Source: Bordetella parapertussis
GTDB lineage: Bacteria > Pseudomonadota > Gammaproteobacteria > Burkholderiales > Burkholderiaceae_C
Length of the DNA stretch: 38,758 nt
Reading direction: 5' to 3'
Assembly (NCBI GenBank): GCA_945900685.1
Contig: CAMDJS010000006.1
Span: 1 to 38,758, forward strand
Shown here: positions 17,617 through 25,879 of the stretch, piece by piece
Layout: each line of letters starts with the position of its first letter
Numbering within the stretch: the first letter of the stretch is position 1
Made by a program: the position numbers and the translations under genes
Notes under the pieces: model-generated
Database searches by the model: none
Told to the model about the DNA's origin: nothing
What the model saw: only the letters and a program-made list of their open reading frames with translations

Positions 17617-17643
17617 AAGGCGTTGCCCACAAGGCAGCGCCTT
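17617..17643 (+). terminator. Hairpin between rubrerythrin and Fe-S oxidoreductase genes
   Basis: AAGGCGTTGCC (17617-17627) pairs with GGCAGCGCCTT (17633-17643), 11 bp with one G-U pair and loop CACAA. Only a short T-run follows. It probably gives partial termination, letting rubrerythrin be made in excess over the downstream genes. Confidence 0.5.
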
Positions 17644-17718
17644 TCCCTGAATGCCGGACACAGCGTTTACTGTTGGCTAACCCCCGCCATTTACCTACAT
17701 TGACACAAGGAACACCCC

Positions 17719-19065
17719 ATGGCTCGCGAAGGCAGTCTTGAAGCACCGACACGCCACCCGCTTGATTGGCTGAACCCGGATTTTTACAACGAAGAAGCCT
17801 GCTTCACCGAGATGGAGCGCATCTTCGATATTTGCCACGGCTGCCGCCGATGTGTCAGTTTGTGCGGCTCCTTCCCCACTTTGTTTGATCTGGTTGACGA
17901 AAGCCCCACATTGGAACTCGACGGTGTGGATAAAAAAGATTTTTGGAAAGTGGTGGACCAGTGTTATTTGTGTGACCTGTGCTACTTGACCAAATGCCCG
18001 TATGTGCCGCCGCACGAATGGAACCTGGATTTCCCGCACACCATGTTGCGCGCCAAGGCCATCAAATTCCAAAAAGGTGAAGTTTCTACAGGCGAAAAAT
18101 TTCTGGCTTCCACCGATGTACACGGTCAGTTCGCCGGTATTCCCATCGTGGTGCAAGCGGTGAACGCGATCAACAAAACCGGCTTGGCGCGTTCGGTGAT
18201 GGAGTCCACTTTAGGCGTGGACAAAAATGCTTGGCTGCCTGAACTGGCGACAAAAAAATTCCGCTCGGGTGCGCCCAAAGCCAAAGCCAAAAAAGTGGTG
18301 AACGGCGAGAAAACGCCCGGCAAGGTCGTCATTTATGCCACTTGCTATGTGAATTACAACGAGCCCGGCATTGGTATGGATTTGTTGAAAATCCTGGACC
18401 ACAACGACATACCCTACAAACTCGTCTCCAAGGAAAAATGCTGCGGCATGCCAAAACTGGAGTTAGGCGATTTGCAGTCGGTGGACGAAAATAAAAAAAT
18501 CAACATGCCTGTGCTGGCCAAGTATGCACGCGACGGCTACGCGATTTTGAGTGCCGTACCCTCTTGCACCTTGATGTTCAAACAAGAATTGCCTTTGATG
18601 TACCCGGATGACGCAGAGACTCAATTGGTCAAAGAACACATGTGGGACCCGTTCGAGTATTTGATGGCGCGCAAGCGTGACGGTTTGTTGAAAACAGAAT
18701 TCCCTGAGAGCCTGGGCAATGTGAGTTATCAAATTCCTTGCCACGGTCGGGTGCAAAACATCGGCAAGAAAACCGAAGAAATGCTGAAGATGATTCCCGA
18801 CACCACCATCAACACGGTGGAGCGTTGCTCGGGGCATGCAGGCACCTACGGCGTGAAAAAAGCCACGCATGCTTACGCGATGAAAATCGGTAAACCGGTG
18901 GTGAAAGCCATGGCCACCATGAAAGACGGCAGCAAACCCAACTACATCAGTTCAGACTGCCCGCTGGGCGGCCACCACATCGCTCAGGGTTTTGAAGCCA
19001 ACGGGCAGGCCGTGCCGGAGTTGCAACACCCGCTGAGTTTGGTTGCCAAAGCTTACGGCTTGTAA
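17719..19065 (+). CDS. Fe-S oxidoreductase with two 4Fe-4S sites and CCG domains (HdrD/GlpC-like)
   Basis: Protein of 448 residues. The N-terminal ferredoxin-like part has Cys39-x2-Cys42-x2-Cys45-x3-Cys49 and Cys82-x2-Cys85-x2-Cys88-x4-Cys93-Pro. The C-terminal half carries cysteine-rich CCG-type repeats (KCCGMPKLELGD, then VERCSGHAGTYG and SSDCPLGGHH) like those of heterodisulfide reductase HdrB/D and GlpC, which hold unusual Fe-S clusters. There is no membrane segment. It lies between genes for rubrerythrin and a DUF3501 protein, an arrangement recurrent in betaproteobacteria. The likely role is electron delivery to rubrerythrin, by inference from context. AAGG about 10 bases upstream serves as ribosome binding site. 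Confidence 0.88.
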   Translation: MAREGSLEAPTRHPLDWLNPDFYNEEACFTEMERIFDICHGCRRCVSLCGSFPTLFDLVDESPTLELDGVDKKDFWKVVDQCYLCDLCYLTKCPYVPPHEWNLDFPHTMLRAKAIKFQKGEVSTGEKFLASTDVHGQFAGIPIVVQAVNAINKTGLARSVMESTLGVDKNAWLPELATKKFRSGAPKAKAKKVVNGEKTPGKVVIYATCYVNYNEPGIGMDLLKILDHNDIPYKLVSKEKCCGMPKLELGDLQSVDENKKINMPVLAKYARDGYAILSAVPSCTLMFKQELPLMYPDDAETQLVKEHMWDPFEYLMARKRDGLLKTEFPESLGNVSYQIPCHGRVQNIGKKTEEMLKMIPDTTINTVERCSGHAGTYGVKKATHAYAMKIGKPVVKAMATMKDGSKPNYISSDCPLGGHHIAQGFEANGQAVPELQHPLSLVAKAYGL

Positions 19066-19079
19066 AAAGAGAAACACAT

Positions 19080-19670
19080 ATGCAAATCACTGGAAACATC
19101 ACCGCCGACAGTCTGATGACTTTAGAGGCCTACAGCAAATTCCGTAAAAACCGCAAGGACGAGGTACTGGCGCACCGCAAATTGCGCTCGGTGCATTTGG
19201 GCGAACATATCACCTTGCAATTTGAAAGCGAGATGACCATTCGCTACCAAATTCAAGAGATGCTGCGGATTGAAAAAATATTTGAGGAAGACGGTATCCA
19301 GCAGGAAATCGATGCGTATGCGCCTCTGGTGCCTGAGGGAAGCAACTGGAAAGCCACCATGCTCATCGAGTACCCGGACGTCAACGAACGCAAACGCGAA
19401 CTCGCACGACTCATCGGCGTTGAAGACCGCATGTTCATTGAAGTTGAAGGGCATGCGCGCGTGTATGCGATTGCCGACGAAGACCTAGACCGCGAGAACG
19501 ATGAAAAAACCTCGGCGGTGCATTTTGTGCGGTTTGAGTTTGACGCTTCCACCAAAGCGGCCATCAAGGCCGGTGCTGCGGTGAAGCTAGGCTGCGACCA
19601 CACCCACTACCCGGCGCACACGCAACTCGCTCCCGAGTCTTTGGCATCGCTGGCTGGAGATTTGAAATAA
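19080..19670 (+). CDS. DUF3501 family protein
   Basis: Protein of 196 residues, function not established. It is recognised as DUF3501 by its start (LMTLEAYSKFRKNRK), the RLGEHI/FESEMTIRYQIQEMLRIEKIF-like core and the C-terminal KLGCDHTHYPAH with two histidines and a cysteine that could bind metal. It starts 14 bases after the Fe-S oxidoreductase stop, so the two are co-transcribed. Family members are repeatedly found beside rubrerythrin and the CCG oxidoreductase, so an accessory role in that redox unit is inferred. Confidence 0.85.
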   Translation: MQITGNITADSLMTLEAYSKFRKNRKDEVLAHRKLRSVHLGEHITLQFESEMTIRYQIQEMLRIEKIFEEDGIQQEIDAYAPLVPEGSNWKATMLIEYPDVNERKRELARLIGVEDRMFIEVEGHARVYAIADEDLDRENDEKTSAVHFVRFEFDASTKAAIKAGAAVKLGCDHTHYPAHTQLAPESLASLAGDLK

Positions 19671-19677
19671 TCGCCGG

Positions 19678-20454
19678 ATGCTCTTTCTCTTATCCCCCGC
19701 CAAATCCCTTGACTACGAGTCCCCGCGGCCTTCGGTCACAGCCAGTCAGCCGCAGTTTGTCGCGCAGTCAGCGGAGTTGATTGCCACCCTCAAGAAAAAA
19801 ACGCCCAAGCAAATTGCCGAATTGATGGACTTGAGCGAGGCGCTGGCCAAACTCAACACAGACCGCTACAAAGCCTGGACGCCAGAGTTCACACACGAGA
19901 ACGCCAGACCGGCGGTGCTGGCTTTCAACGGCGATGTGTATGAGGGCCTCAACGCACAATCACTCAAACCCAAAGACTTGCAATGGGCGCAAGACCATGT
20001 GGCCATACTCAGCGGCTTGTATGGCGTGTTGCGGCCGCTTGATTTGATGCAGCCCTACCGCTTGGAGATGGGCACCTCGCTCAAGCACGGTAAAAACAAT
20101 AACTTGTACCAGTTCTGGGGATCGCAAATCGCTGACTATTTGAATCAGCAACTCGCTGCACACAAAGACCCGGTCGTCGTTAATCTGGCCTCACAGGAAT
20201 ATTTCAAATCGGTGGACCGCAAAGTCTTGCAAGCTCGGGTAGTGGAGTGCGTGTTTCAAGACTTTAAGAACGGCCAGTACAAGATCATCAGTTTTTTTGC
20301 CAAACGTGCGCGTGGTTTGATGGCGCGTTTTGCGATTGAACACAAAGTTAAAACCACCGAACAGTTGAAAGCGTTCAATTCGGAAGCTTATGCGTTTGCC
20401 GCCGACATCTCACAGCCAGACACATTGGTGTTTCGCAGACAACTTGCCGATTGA
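19678..20454 (+). CDS. yaaA: Peroxide stress protein YaaA (DUF328/UPF0246)
   Basis: Protein of 258 residues, full length for the family. Landmarks are the N-terminus LFLLSPAKSLDYESP, the AFNGDVYEGL segment, LSGLYGVLRPLDLMQPYRLEMG, and the near-C-terminal KIISFFAKRARGLMARF. In E. coli YaaA limits intracellular free iron during peroxide stress and binds DNA. It begins 8 bases after the DUF3501 stop, so it probably belongs to the same transcript as rubrerythrin and the Fe-S oxidoreductase, supporting a peroxide/iron theme. Confidence 0.95.
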   Translation: MLFLLSPAKSLDYESPRPSVTASQPQFVAQSAELIATLKKKTPKQIAELMDLSEALAKLNTDRYKAWTPEFTHENARPAVLAFNGDVYEGLNAQSLKPKDLQWAQDHVAILSGLYGVLRPLDLMQPYRLEMGTSLKHGKNNNLYQFWGSQIADYLNQQLAAHKDPVVVNLASQEYFKSVDRKVLQARVVECVFQDFKNGQYKIISFFAKRARGLMARFAIEHKVKTTEQLKAFNSEAYAFAADISQPDTLVFRRQLAD

Positions 20455-20461
20455 CTGACAC

Positions 20462-21352
20462 ATGCAAATCTACGTCAATAACCTCCGCTTGGAAGTCGAA
20501 GACACCGGTGAGCGAGACCGTCCTGCCGTGTTGTTGATCGCAGGCATGTCGATGCAACTGACCGTTTGGCCGGAGCCCATGTTGAAGCAATTGCATCAGG
20601 CCGGTTACCGGGTGGTGCGGTTCGATAACCGGGACAACGGCTTGTCTGAATCCATGGATCACTTGGGCACACCGAATATCCTGTGGTTCATGCTTCAGCA
20701 AAAGCTTGGGCTGCAAACTAAGCAACCTTATTCCATTCAAGACATGACACGCGATGCATTGGGAGTGATGGACCATTTGCAATTGCAGCAAGCGCATTTG
20801 GTCGGTGTCAGCATGGGCGGCATGATTGCCCAGCGCTTGTGCGTGACCGCACCTGAGCGCGTGCTCAGCTTGACCAGCATCATGAGCACCAGCGGTGCCA
20901 AAGGTTTGCCCGGGCCTACCCCAGCCATGCGACGTGTGTTGATGACGCCACCTGCCCCACCCAATAGTCCGGCGGCTCGTGCGCACGGATTGCGTTTTGT
21001 CAAAGCCTTGGCTGGTCCAGGCTTTGCGCATCCGGCGGGTTCACAAGAACAACTGGTTGATGATTCACTTCAGCGCAGCAACCGGCCGCAAGGCAGTTAC
21101 CGCCAGATGCTGGCCGCCATGGCAGACCGGGATCGTTGGCGTTTGTTGTCCCGCATCACCGCCCCCACCTTGGTGATTCACGGCACGGCAGATCCTTTGA
21201 TTCCCTTTGCTTGTGCGCAAGACACGGCAGCGCGCATACCCGGTGCGAAGTTGTTTGGCATTGAAGGCATGGGCCACGATTTCCCGCCCGCTGCCCTCGA
21301 GCAATTGACTGGTCGTTTACTGCCTTTTTTACAAGCGCACACGCCTTTATGA
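20462..21352 (+). CDS. Alpha/beta hydrolase
   Basis: Protein of 296 residues with a complete catalytic triad pattern: nucleophile Ser in GVSMGGM, Asp in HGTADPLIP, and His in GMGHDFPP. The oxyanion region is [13 protein letters not shown]. No signal peptide is present. It resembles esterases/lactonases of the RdmC/aclacinomycin methylesterase type ([11 protein letters not shown] pattern), but the substrate is unknown. It begins 7 bases after yaaA and its stop overlaps the queF start (ATGA), so it is co-translated with queF. Confidence 0.88.
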   Translation: MQIYVNNLRLEVEDTGERDRPAVLLIAGMSMQLTVWPEPMLKQLHQAGYRVVRFDNRDNGLSESMDHLGTPNILWFMLQQKLGLQTKQPYSIQDMTRDALGVMDHLQLQQAHLVGVSMGGMIAQRLCVTAPERVLSLTSIMSTSGAKGLPGPTPAMRRVLMTPPAPPNSPAARAHGLRFVKALAGPGFAHPAGSQEQLVDDSLQRSNRPQGSYRQMLAAMADRDRWRLLSRITAPTLVIHGTADPLIPFACAQDTAARIPGAKLFGIEGMGHDFPPAALEQLTGRLLPFLQAHTPL

Positions 21353-22194
21353 ATTCACCGAATCAATCCCTGCTCGGTAAAGCCGTTGGCTATGCCGACC
21401 AGTACGATGCTTCCTTGCTTTACCCATTACCGCGCGCGGCGCAACGTGCAGAGATCGGTATCACCGGTCGGCCTGTCTTTTTGGGAGCCGATGTGTGGAC
21501 AGCCTATGAGCTCAGTTGGTTGAACTTGCGCGGCAAGCCGCAAGTTGCCATGGGTAGGTTCATCGTGCCATGCGAAACCACCCATCTGGTGGAGAGTAAA
21601 TCACTCAAGCTGTACTTGAACAGTTTCAACAATACGCCGTTTGCTTCCATCGAGGAAGTGAAAAAAACCATGCAGCAAGACCTGAGTGCTGCCGTCTGGC
21701 ACGGCGGCGCGATTCAGTCTGCGGTAGGCGTGCAATTGCTCACTCCCGAGCAATTCGGGGCAGAAAAAATCCAAGAATTACAAGGTGTGAACTTGGATCG
21801 CTTGGACATGGATTGCACCCATTACCAACCCGCGCCTGAATTGCTAAGTGCCGCCCAAGACGAGCAACCTGTGACCGAAACTCTCATCAGCCATTTGCTC
21901 AAAAGCAATTGCCTGGTGACCGGCCAACCCGACTGGGGCAGTGTCAGCATCAGCTACAGCGGCGCGCAAATTGACCAGGCCGGTTTGTTGCAATACATCG
22001 TGAGTTTTCGCAATCACAATGAATTTCACGAGCATTGTGTAGAGCGCATCTACATGGACATCATGACGCGCTGCCAGCCGACCAAGCTGAGCGTGCAAGC
22101 GCGTTACACGCGGCGCGGCGGTGTGGACATCAATCCTTGGCGCAGCAGCCACCCGCAGGCCATGCCGCAGCAAATCCGCACCGCCAGACAGTGA
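21349..22194 (+). CDS. queF: NADPH-dependent 7-cyano-7-deazaguanine reductase (long form)
   Basis: Converts preQ0 to preQ1 in queuosine synthesis. The 281-residue length marks the bimodular form found in proteobacteria. The QueF motif [15 protein letters not shown] is near residues 78-92; the catalytic cysteine is Cys188 in [15 protein letters not shown], and [12 protein letters not shown] provides the conserved His/Glu region. It overlaps the hydrolase stop by 4 bases and ends 3 bases from the convergent crotonase gene. No other queuosine gene lies in the window. Confidence 0.96.
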   Translation: MNSPNQSLLGKAVGYADQYDASLLYPLPRAAQRAEIGITGRPVFLGADVWTAYELSWLNLRGKPQVAMGRFIVPCETTHLVESKSLKLYLNSFNNTPFASIEEVKKTMQQDLSAAVWHGGAIQSAVGVQLLTPEQFGAEKIQELQGVNLDRLDMDCTHYQPAPELLSAAQDEQPVTETLISHLLKSNCLVTGQPDWGSVSISYSGAQIDQAGLLQYIVSFRNHNEFHEHCVERIYMDIMTRCQPTKLSVQARYTRRGGVDINPWRSSHPQAMPQQIRTARQ

Positions 22195-22197
22195 GCA

Positions 22198-23040
22198 TCA
22201 AGCCACGTCTTTGAAAGAACGCAAGGTGGCGAGTTCAGGAAATTCGGCGGCTTGTTTTTTCTGAAACGCAGTGATGGCTTCGCTCACATGCGCATTGCTC
22301 CAGATGCCGCTTTGCAACCAGCCCATTTGTTTCAGTGAATCTTCCACGCTGTGGTCTCTCGCGTAATGCAGCGCTTGTTTGGTTCCCCAAATAGCCACCG
22401 GTGGTTTGCTGACAATGTCTTCAGCCGCTTTCATGGCTGCTGCCAGTGCTGCATGGGCATCCGGCAGTACTTCATTCACCAAACCGTATTCCAATGCTTT
22501 GTCGGCGGACAAGCGGCGACCGGTGTAGGCGAGTTCTTTCACCACCGCCATGGGTATGAGTTTGGGGAGTCGCTGCAAGGTGCCGACATCGGCCACCATG
22601 CCGATGTTGATTTCTTGTATGCAAAAGAACGCATCTGCTGTGGCATAGCGCAGGCAACATGCAGTCACCATGTCAACCGCGCCGCCTATGCATCCGCCTT
22701 GGATGGCAACGATGACTGGTATGCGCAAATTTTCCAAGCGTGTGAACGTGGACTGCAAACCGCTTAGCATGTCAAAAATGGCGGCGCGTCCTTCGGCGCT
22801 TTGGTCGTCCATGCTGACCGAGTTGCCAAAGGCCTCGAGCGACATGCCCGCACTGAAATGTTTCCCCGTGCTGCTGATGACCAATACGCGTGCCTGGTTG
22901 CCTTGGTGAAGCTGCTGCAACACCTCGTCGAGTTCGCGCCAGACCGTCATGTCCAGCGCATTCAATCGATCTGGGCGGTTCATCACCAGATGCGCAATGT
23001 GTTTGTCAATAGTCAGTTCAAAACAGGTCAGCTTGTTCAT
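22198..23040 (-). CDS. Crotonase-family protein, likely delta3,5-delta2,4-dienoyl-CoA isomerase
   Basis: Enoyl-CoA hydratase/isomerase fold protein of 280 residues. The oxyanion-hole segments are FSAGMSLEA and GGCIGGAVDM. Three acidic residues that define the dienoyl-CoA isomerase (ECH1) branch are visible: Asp in GGAVDM, Glu in CIQEINIG and Asp in VADVGTLQRLPK. This predicts a 3,5- to 2,4-dienoyl-CoA shift used for unsaturated fatty acids rather than simple hydration. The start overlaps the 3' end of dinB by 23 bases in another frame, so the two are probably co-transcribed. The acyl-CoA substrate is not certain. Confidence 0.85.
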   Translation of the reverse strand: MNKLTCFELTIDKHIAHLVMNRPDRLNALDMTVWRELDEVLQQLHQGNQARVLVISSTGKHFSAGMSLEAFGNSVSMDDQSAEGRAAIFDMLSGLQSTFTRLENLRIPVIVAIQGGCIGGAVDMVTACCLRYATADAFFCIQEINIGMVADVGTLQRLPKLIPMAVVKELAYTGRRLSADKALEYGLVNEVLPDAHAALAAAMKAAEDIVSKPPVAIWGTKQALHYARDHSVEDSLKQMGWLQSGIWSNAHVSEAITAFQKKQAAEFPELATLRSFKDVA

Positions 23041-24316
23041 GGGCTTGGTCTTTCAATGGGTCCGCTTCTTGCGCGGTGACTACGGAGGATAAGGCTTTGG
23101 CAGTCAAAAGGTGTTGCGCATGTTCGGAATCTGCTTTGACCAGAGAGCCGACGCGCACGCCAAGCAATCGGATGCGGCGTTTGAACTCTACCCGCTTCAA
23201 ACACAAACCTGCGGCTTGTCGGATGGCCTTGGCATCTGCGGTGAAAACCTCCAAGGTGCTGTCGCGGGTCACGCTTTGGAAATTATCAAACCGCAATTTG
23301 ATGCCTATGGTTTTACCGACATAGCCTTTGCGTTGCAGGTCAGCGGCTACTTGCTGACAAAGCCGTGTGAAGATCTCGCCCAACGCGGCTTTGTCTTGCC
23401 GCACATGCAAATCTTTTTCAAACGTGGTTTCGCGGCTCATGGACACGGGCTCGGACTCGGTCACCACCGGCTTGTCGTCCATGCCGTGAGAGGCGGCAAA
23501 CAACCAAGCGCCGTAGGATTGACCGAAGTTGTCCATCAACCATTGTTGATCCCGGGCAGCAAGTTCGCCGATAGTGTGTATGCCATGCGCCTTTAATTTA
23601 GCGTCTGCTTTGGGCCCTATGCCATTGATTTTTCGGCAACTCAGCGGCCAAATTTTGTCTGCCAAATCTTCTGGTTGCAATATAGAAATACCGTTGGGCT
23701 TGTTTAATTCGCTGGCCATTTTCGCCAGCAATTTATTGGGTGCGACACCTATAGAGCAAGTCAAGCCGGTGGCTTCGGTGATGGTTTGTTGTATCAAGCG
23801 AGCCAGTGCGCGTCCGCCTTGGCGTTGACCGCCCGGCACGTCGGTGAAGTCAATGTAAATCTCATCCACGCCCCGGTCTTCCACCAAAGGCGCAAATTCA
23901 CGCACGATGTTTTTGAAGCTGCGCGAGTAATAGCGGTATTGGTCGAAATCCACCGGCAACAAAATCGCTTGAGGACACAGTTGTGCCGCTTTCATCACGC
24001 CCATGGCCGAACCCACACCGAATGCACGCGCCGCATAAGTCGCCGTGGTGATCACGCCGCGACCGGTATAGCCGTTGATGTGAGGAAACATCTCGACAGG
24101 AATCTCTGCCAGGTGTTCATTCGTCCATTCACGCTCAGGTTGGGCGATGCGCATGCGAGCCAGTAAGTCATCCTCGCGGCGTCTGCCCCCGCCGATGACC
24201 ACTGGCAGTCCTTTGAGTTGCGGATAGCGCAACAACTCCACCGATGCGTAAAACGCATCCATGTCCAGATGGGCGATACGACGAGGTAAGGTGGGTGTTT
24301 CTGGGCTCACCTGCAA
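23018..24316 (-). CDS. dinB: DNA polymerase IV (Y-family, DinB)
   Basis: Error-prone translesion polymerase of 432 residues. The catalytic start is HLDMDAFYASVE (Asp18), the second metal site is the DE in RGVDEIYIDF, and the helix-hairpin-helix region (RKINGIGPKADAKLKAHGI) is intact. Compared with E. coli DinB there is an extra ~35-residue segment between VVIGG and GYTGRGVITTATY, seen in Burkholderiales homologues. The protein ends in QADLF, a textbook beta-clamp-binding motif at the extreme C-terminus. I see no LexA box in the 63 bases before it. Confidence 0.95.
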   Translation of the reverse strand: MQVSPETPTLPRRIAHLDMDAFYASVELLRYPQLKGLPVVIGGGRRREDDLLARMRIAQPEREWTNEHLAEIPVEMFPHINGYTGRGVITTATYAARAFGVGSAMGVMKAAQLCPQAILLPVDFDQYRYYSRSFKNIVREFAPLVEDRGVDEIYIDFTDVPGGQRQGGRALARLIQQTITEATGLTCSIGVAPNKLLAKMASELNKPNGISILQPEDLADKIWPLSCRKINGIGPKADAKLKAHGIHTIGELAARDQQWLMDNFGQSYGAWLFAASHGMDDKPVVTESEPVSMSRETTFEKDLHVRQDKAALGEIFTRLCQQVAADLQRKGYVGKTIGIKLRFDNFQSVTRDSTLEVFTADAKAIRQAAGLCLKRVEFKRRIRLLGVRVGSLVKADSEHAQHLLTAKALSSVVTAQEADPLKDQAHEQADLF

Positions 24317-24351
24317 AGCATAGCTGAGCAGTCAGGTTGTTGAGTGCAGGG

Positions 24352-24368
24352 GTCAGGCTAAGCCTGAC
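24352..24368. repeat. Short palindrome between M48 protease gene and dinB
   Basis: GTCAGGC (24352-24358) and GCCTGAC (24362-24368) form a 7-bp stem around TAA, with no T-run on either side. It could be a processing or weak termination hairpin after the protease gene, or an operator for dinB; it does not resemble a LexA site. Confidence 0.35.
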
Positions 24369-24379
24369 GAGACAGCCCA

Positions 24380-25729
24380 CTAAAACAAACCAATCCTGTA
24401 AGCGTAGCCAAATTCAACCAGGCCATCGTTATTCCAAGCTTGGTTGCGTTTGAATTTGGCGCGACCCTGACCAGCTTCCAGATACAGGTGGCCGCTGTTG
24501 AAATTGCCCCAGCGCAGCCCTATGGACAGCTTTTGTTTTTTTCGAACACTGTTGTTCAAATCTTCCGCTGACACGAGCCGACCGTAAAGCTGCCACTGCG
24601 GATTGAACACCCAACCGAGTTCGGTAAACGCGCCACCGAAATCCCCTTTGATTTGCGCATCCCCATGAAAGAGCGACAAGCCGACATGCAAATTCAATCC
24701 ACCTTGGGGCATGCGTTTAAGCATCCAACCGTACCCCAGGTCACTGCCATAGCTGACATCTGTGTCGGCATAGACCAAGCGTGTGAGTACTGTTTGCGGG
24801 GCAATTCGTCCCACCCAGTACAACTTTTCATAGTCATCAATGTAGTCAAGATTGACCGATGTTTTCTTGCTCAGTCCTTGGGCCGGGGCAATGTATTTGT
24901 CACTCAAAGCATAGATGTCATTGATTTTTTCAGTCTGCTGCGTGACATCTTTTTCTCTGTCTTCAGACAAAGGGTGTGTTTGCAAATAAGTCCAACGCGG
25001 AATGATTTTTGTATAAGCCAAAGTATTTCGACGCTTGTCCTCTAGATCGTAAAACTTTTCAAACGCAGTAGCGGCGGCACCGGGTTGAAAACCTGCGTGA
25101 GCCATGAGTTCAAGGCCGATGCGATCGGCTTCTATCTCTTTGGTACGGGACATGGGTTTTTCAATACCGTAATCAGTGATCATGGCACCGGCCCAAGGTG
25201 AAATGGCATAGCGTATGCCGGCTGATGCCAGTTGAATGGGCACAAAATTGCTGAGGTCTTCTCTGGTATGTAGTCGCAAGTTATGCCCTATTTCATGGGC
25301 AATGATAAATGCCAGTTCCTCTTCTGTCAGTGCCATGTGCTCAATCAATCCGCGAAACACCATCACTTTGCCAGCGCCCACGGTATAGGCGTTGACAATG
25401 CCTCTGTCCACCACATGAATTTCCCAGGCCCATGCACTGGCTTGCGGGTGAATCTTGTCGACGTGTTTGATTAAGCGCTGGAAGATATGCTCAGCACGGG
25501 CGTTTTGGTATTGAACATCTGGCGTGTCCAGAAGTCCTTGTAATTGGTAACTTGAGCGCAGTGAGAAATTGACGACTTTACTGACGGCATCGGCGGCAAC
25601 TTGTGGTGCAGCCAGATTTTGTTTGCGGTCTACATCCACCGCAGTCGGTAAGGTGCTGCTGCACGCCGATAAGCATGCCGCTACGAAACATATACAACCC
25701 GAATAAAACAATTGTTTGTTTGCGAACAT
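24380..25729 (-). CDS. M48-family metalloprotease lipoprotein with beta-rich C-terminal domain
   Basis: Predicted lipoprotein of 449 residues. The signal sequence ends in a lipobox LSAC with Cys23 as lipidation site. The zinc motif HEIGH is at 145-149 and the third ligand lies in KEIEADRIGLELMAHAGF, as in BepA/LoiP-type M48 proteases that act on outer-membrane proteins. After the usual end (LQTHPLSEDREKDV, around residue 280) the protein continues for ~150 residues. That part is rich in alternating aromatic/polar strands and ends in AYRIGLF, resembling a small outer-membrane barrel terminus. The start at ATG 25729 is chosen because it gives a proper signal peptide and has AAAGG upstream; a longer frame reaches 25846. 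Confidence 0.85.
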   Translation of the reverse strand: MFANKQLFYSGCICFVAACLSACSSTLPTAVDVDRKQNLAAPQVAADAVSKVVNFSLRSSYQLQGLLDTPDVQYQNARAEHIFQRLIKHVDKIHPQASAWAWEIHVVDRGIVNAYTVGAGKVMVFRGLIEHMALTEEELAFIIAHEIGHNLRLHTREDLSNFVPIQLASAGIRYAISPWAGAMITDYGIEKPMSRTKEIEADRIGLELMAHAGFQPGAAATAFEKFYDLEDKRRNTLAYTKIIPRWTYLQTHPLSEDREKDVTQQTEKINDIYALSDKYIAPAQGLSKKTSVNLDYIDDYEKLYWVGRIAPQTVLTRLVYADTDVSYGSDLGYGWMLKRMPQGGLNLHVGLSLFHGDAQIKGDFGGAFTELGWVFNPQWQLYGRLVSAEDLNNSVRKKQKLSIGLRWGNFNSGHLYLEAGQGRAKFKRNQAWNNDGLVEFGYAYRIGLF

Positions 25730-25735
25730 ATGCAA

Positions 25736-25770
25736 GCCTTTGTTTAAAAAATATGATTCGAAACAAAGGC
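25736..25770 (-). promoter_or_regulatory. 10-bp inverted repeat overlapping the ribosome binding site of the M48 gene
   Basis: GCCTTTGTTT (25736-25745) and AAACAAAGGC (25761-25770) are perfect inverse complements with a 15-base AT-rich spacer. In the minus-strand transcript the arm nearest the start contains AAAGG, the only plausible Shine-Dalgarno sequence, 7 bases before the ATG. The hairpin would hide it. A DNA operator for a dimeric regulator is the alternative reading. Confidence 0.55.
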
Positions 25771-25830
25771 CGGTAGCCTGTATGTAGGCAAAAAGCCGAT
25801 TAATCCCAGTCATTGCCGATGATTGCAGCC

Positions 25831-25857
25831 AAAAAAAACCGGGCACGCGGCCCGGTT
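25831..25857 (-). terminator. Rho-independent terminator of the alpha-hydroxy-acid oxidase gene
   Basis: On the minus strand an 8-bp perfect stem (AACCGGGC at 25837-25844 with GCCCGGTT at 25850-25857, 5-base loop) is followed by a run of T residues (complement of A 25831-25836). It lies 23 bases beyond the stop of the oxidase gene. Confidence 0.9.
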
Positions 25858-25879
25858 GATCAAAGCGATAGTGTTTCGC

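Noticed and set aside
17700..17705. TTGACA as a -35 box for the Fe-S oxidoreductase gene
   Set aside because: It is only 13 bases before the start codon, leaving no room for a -10 element and leader.
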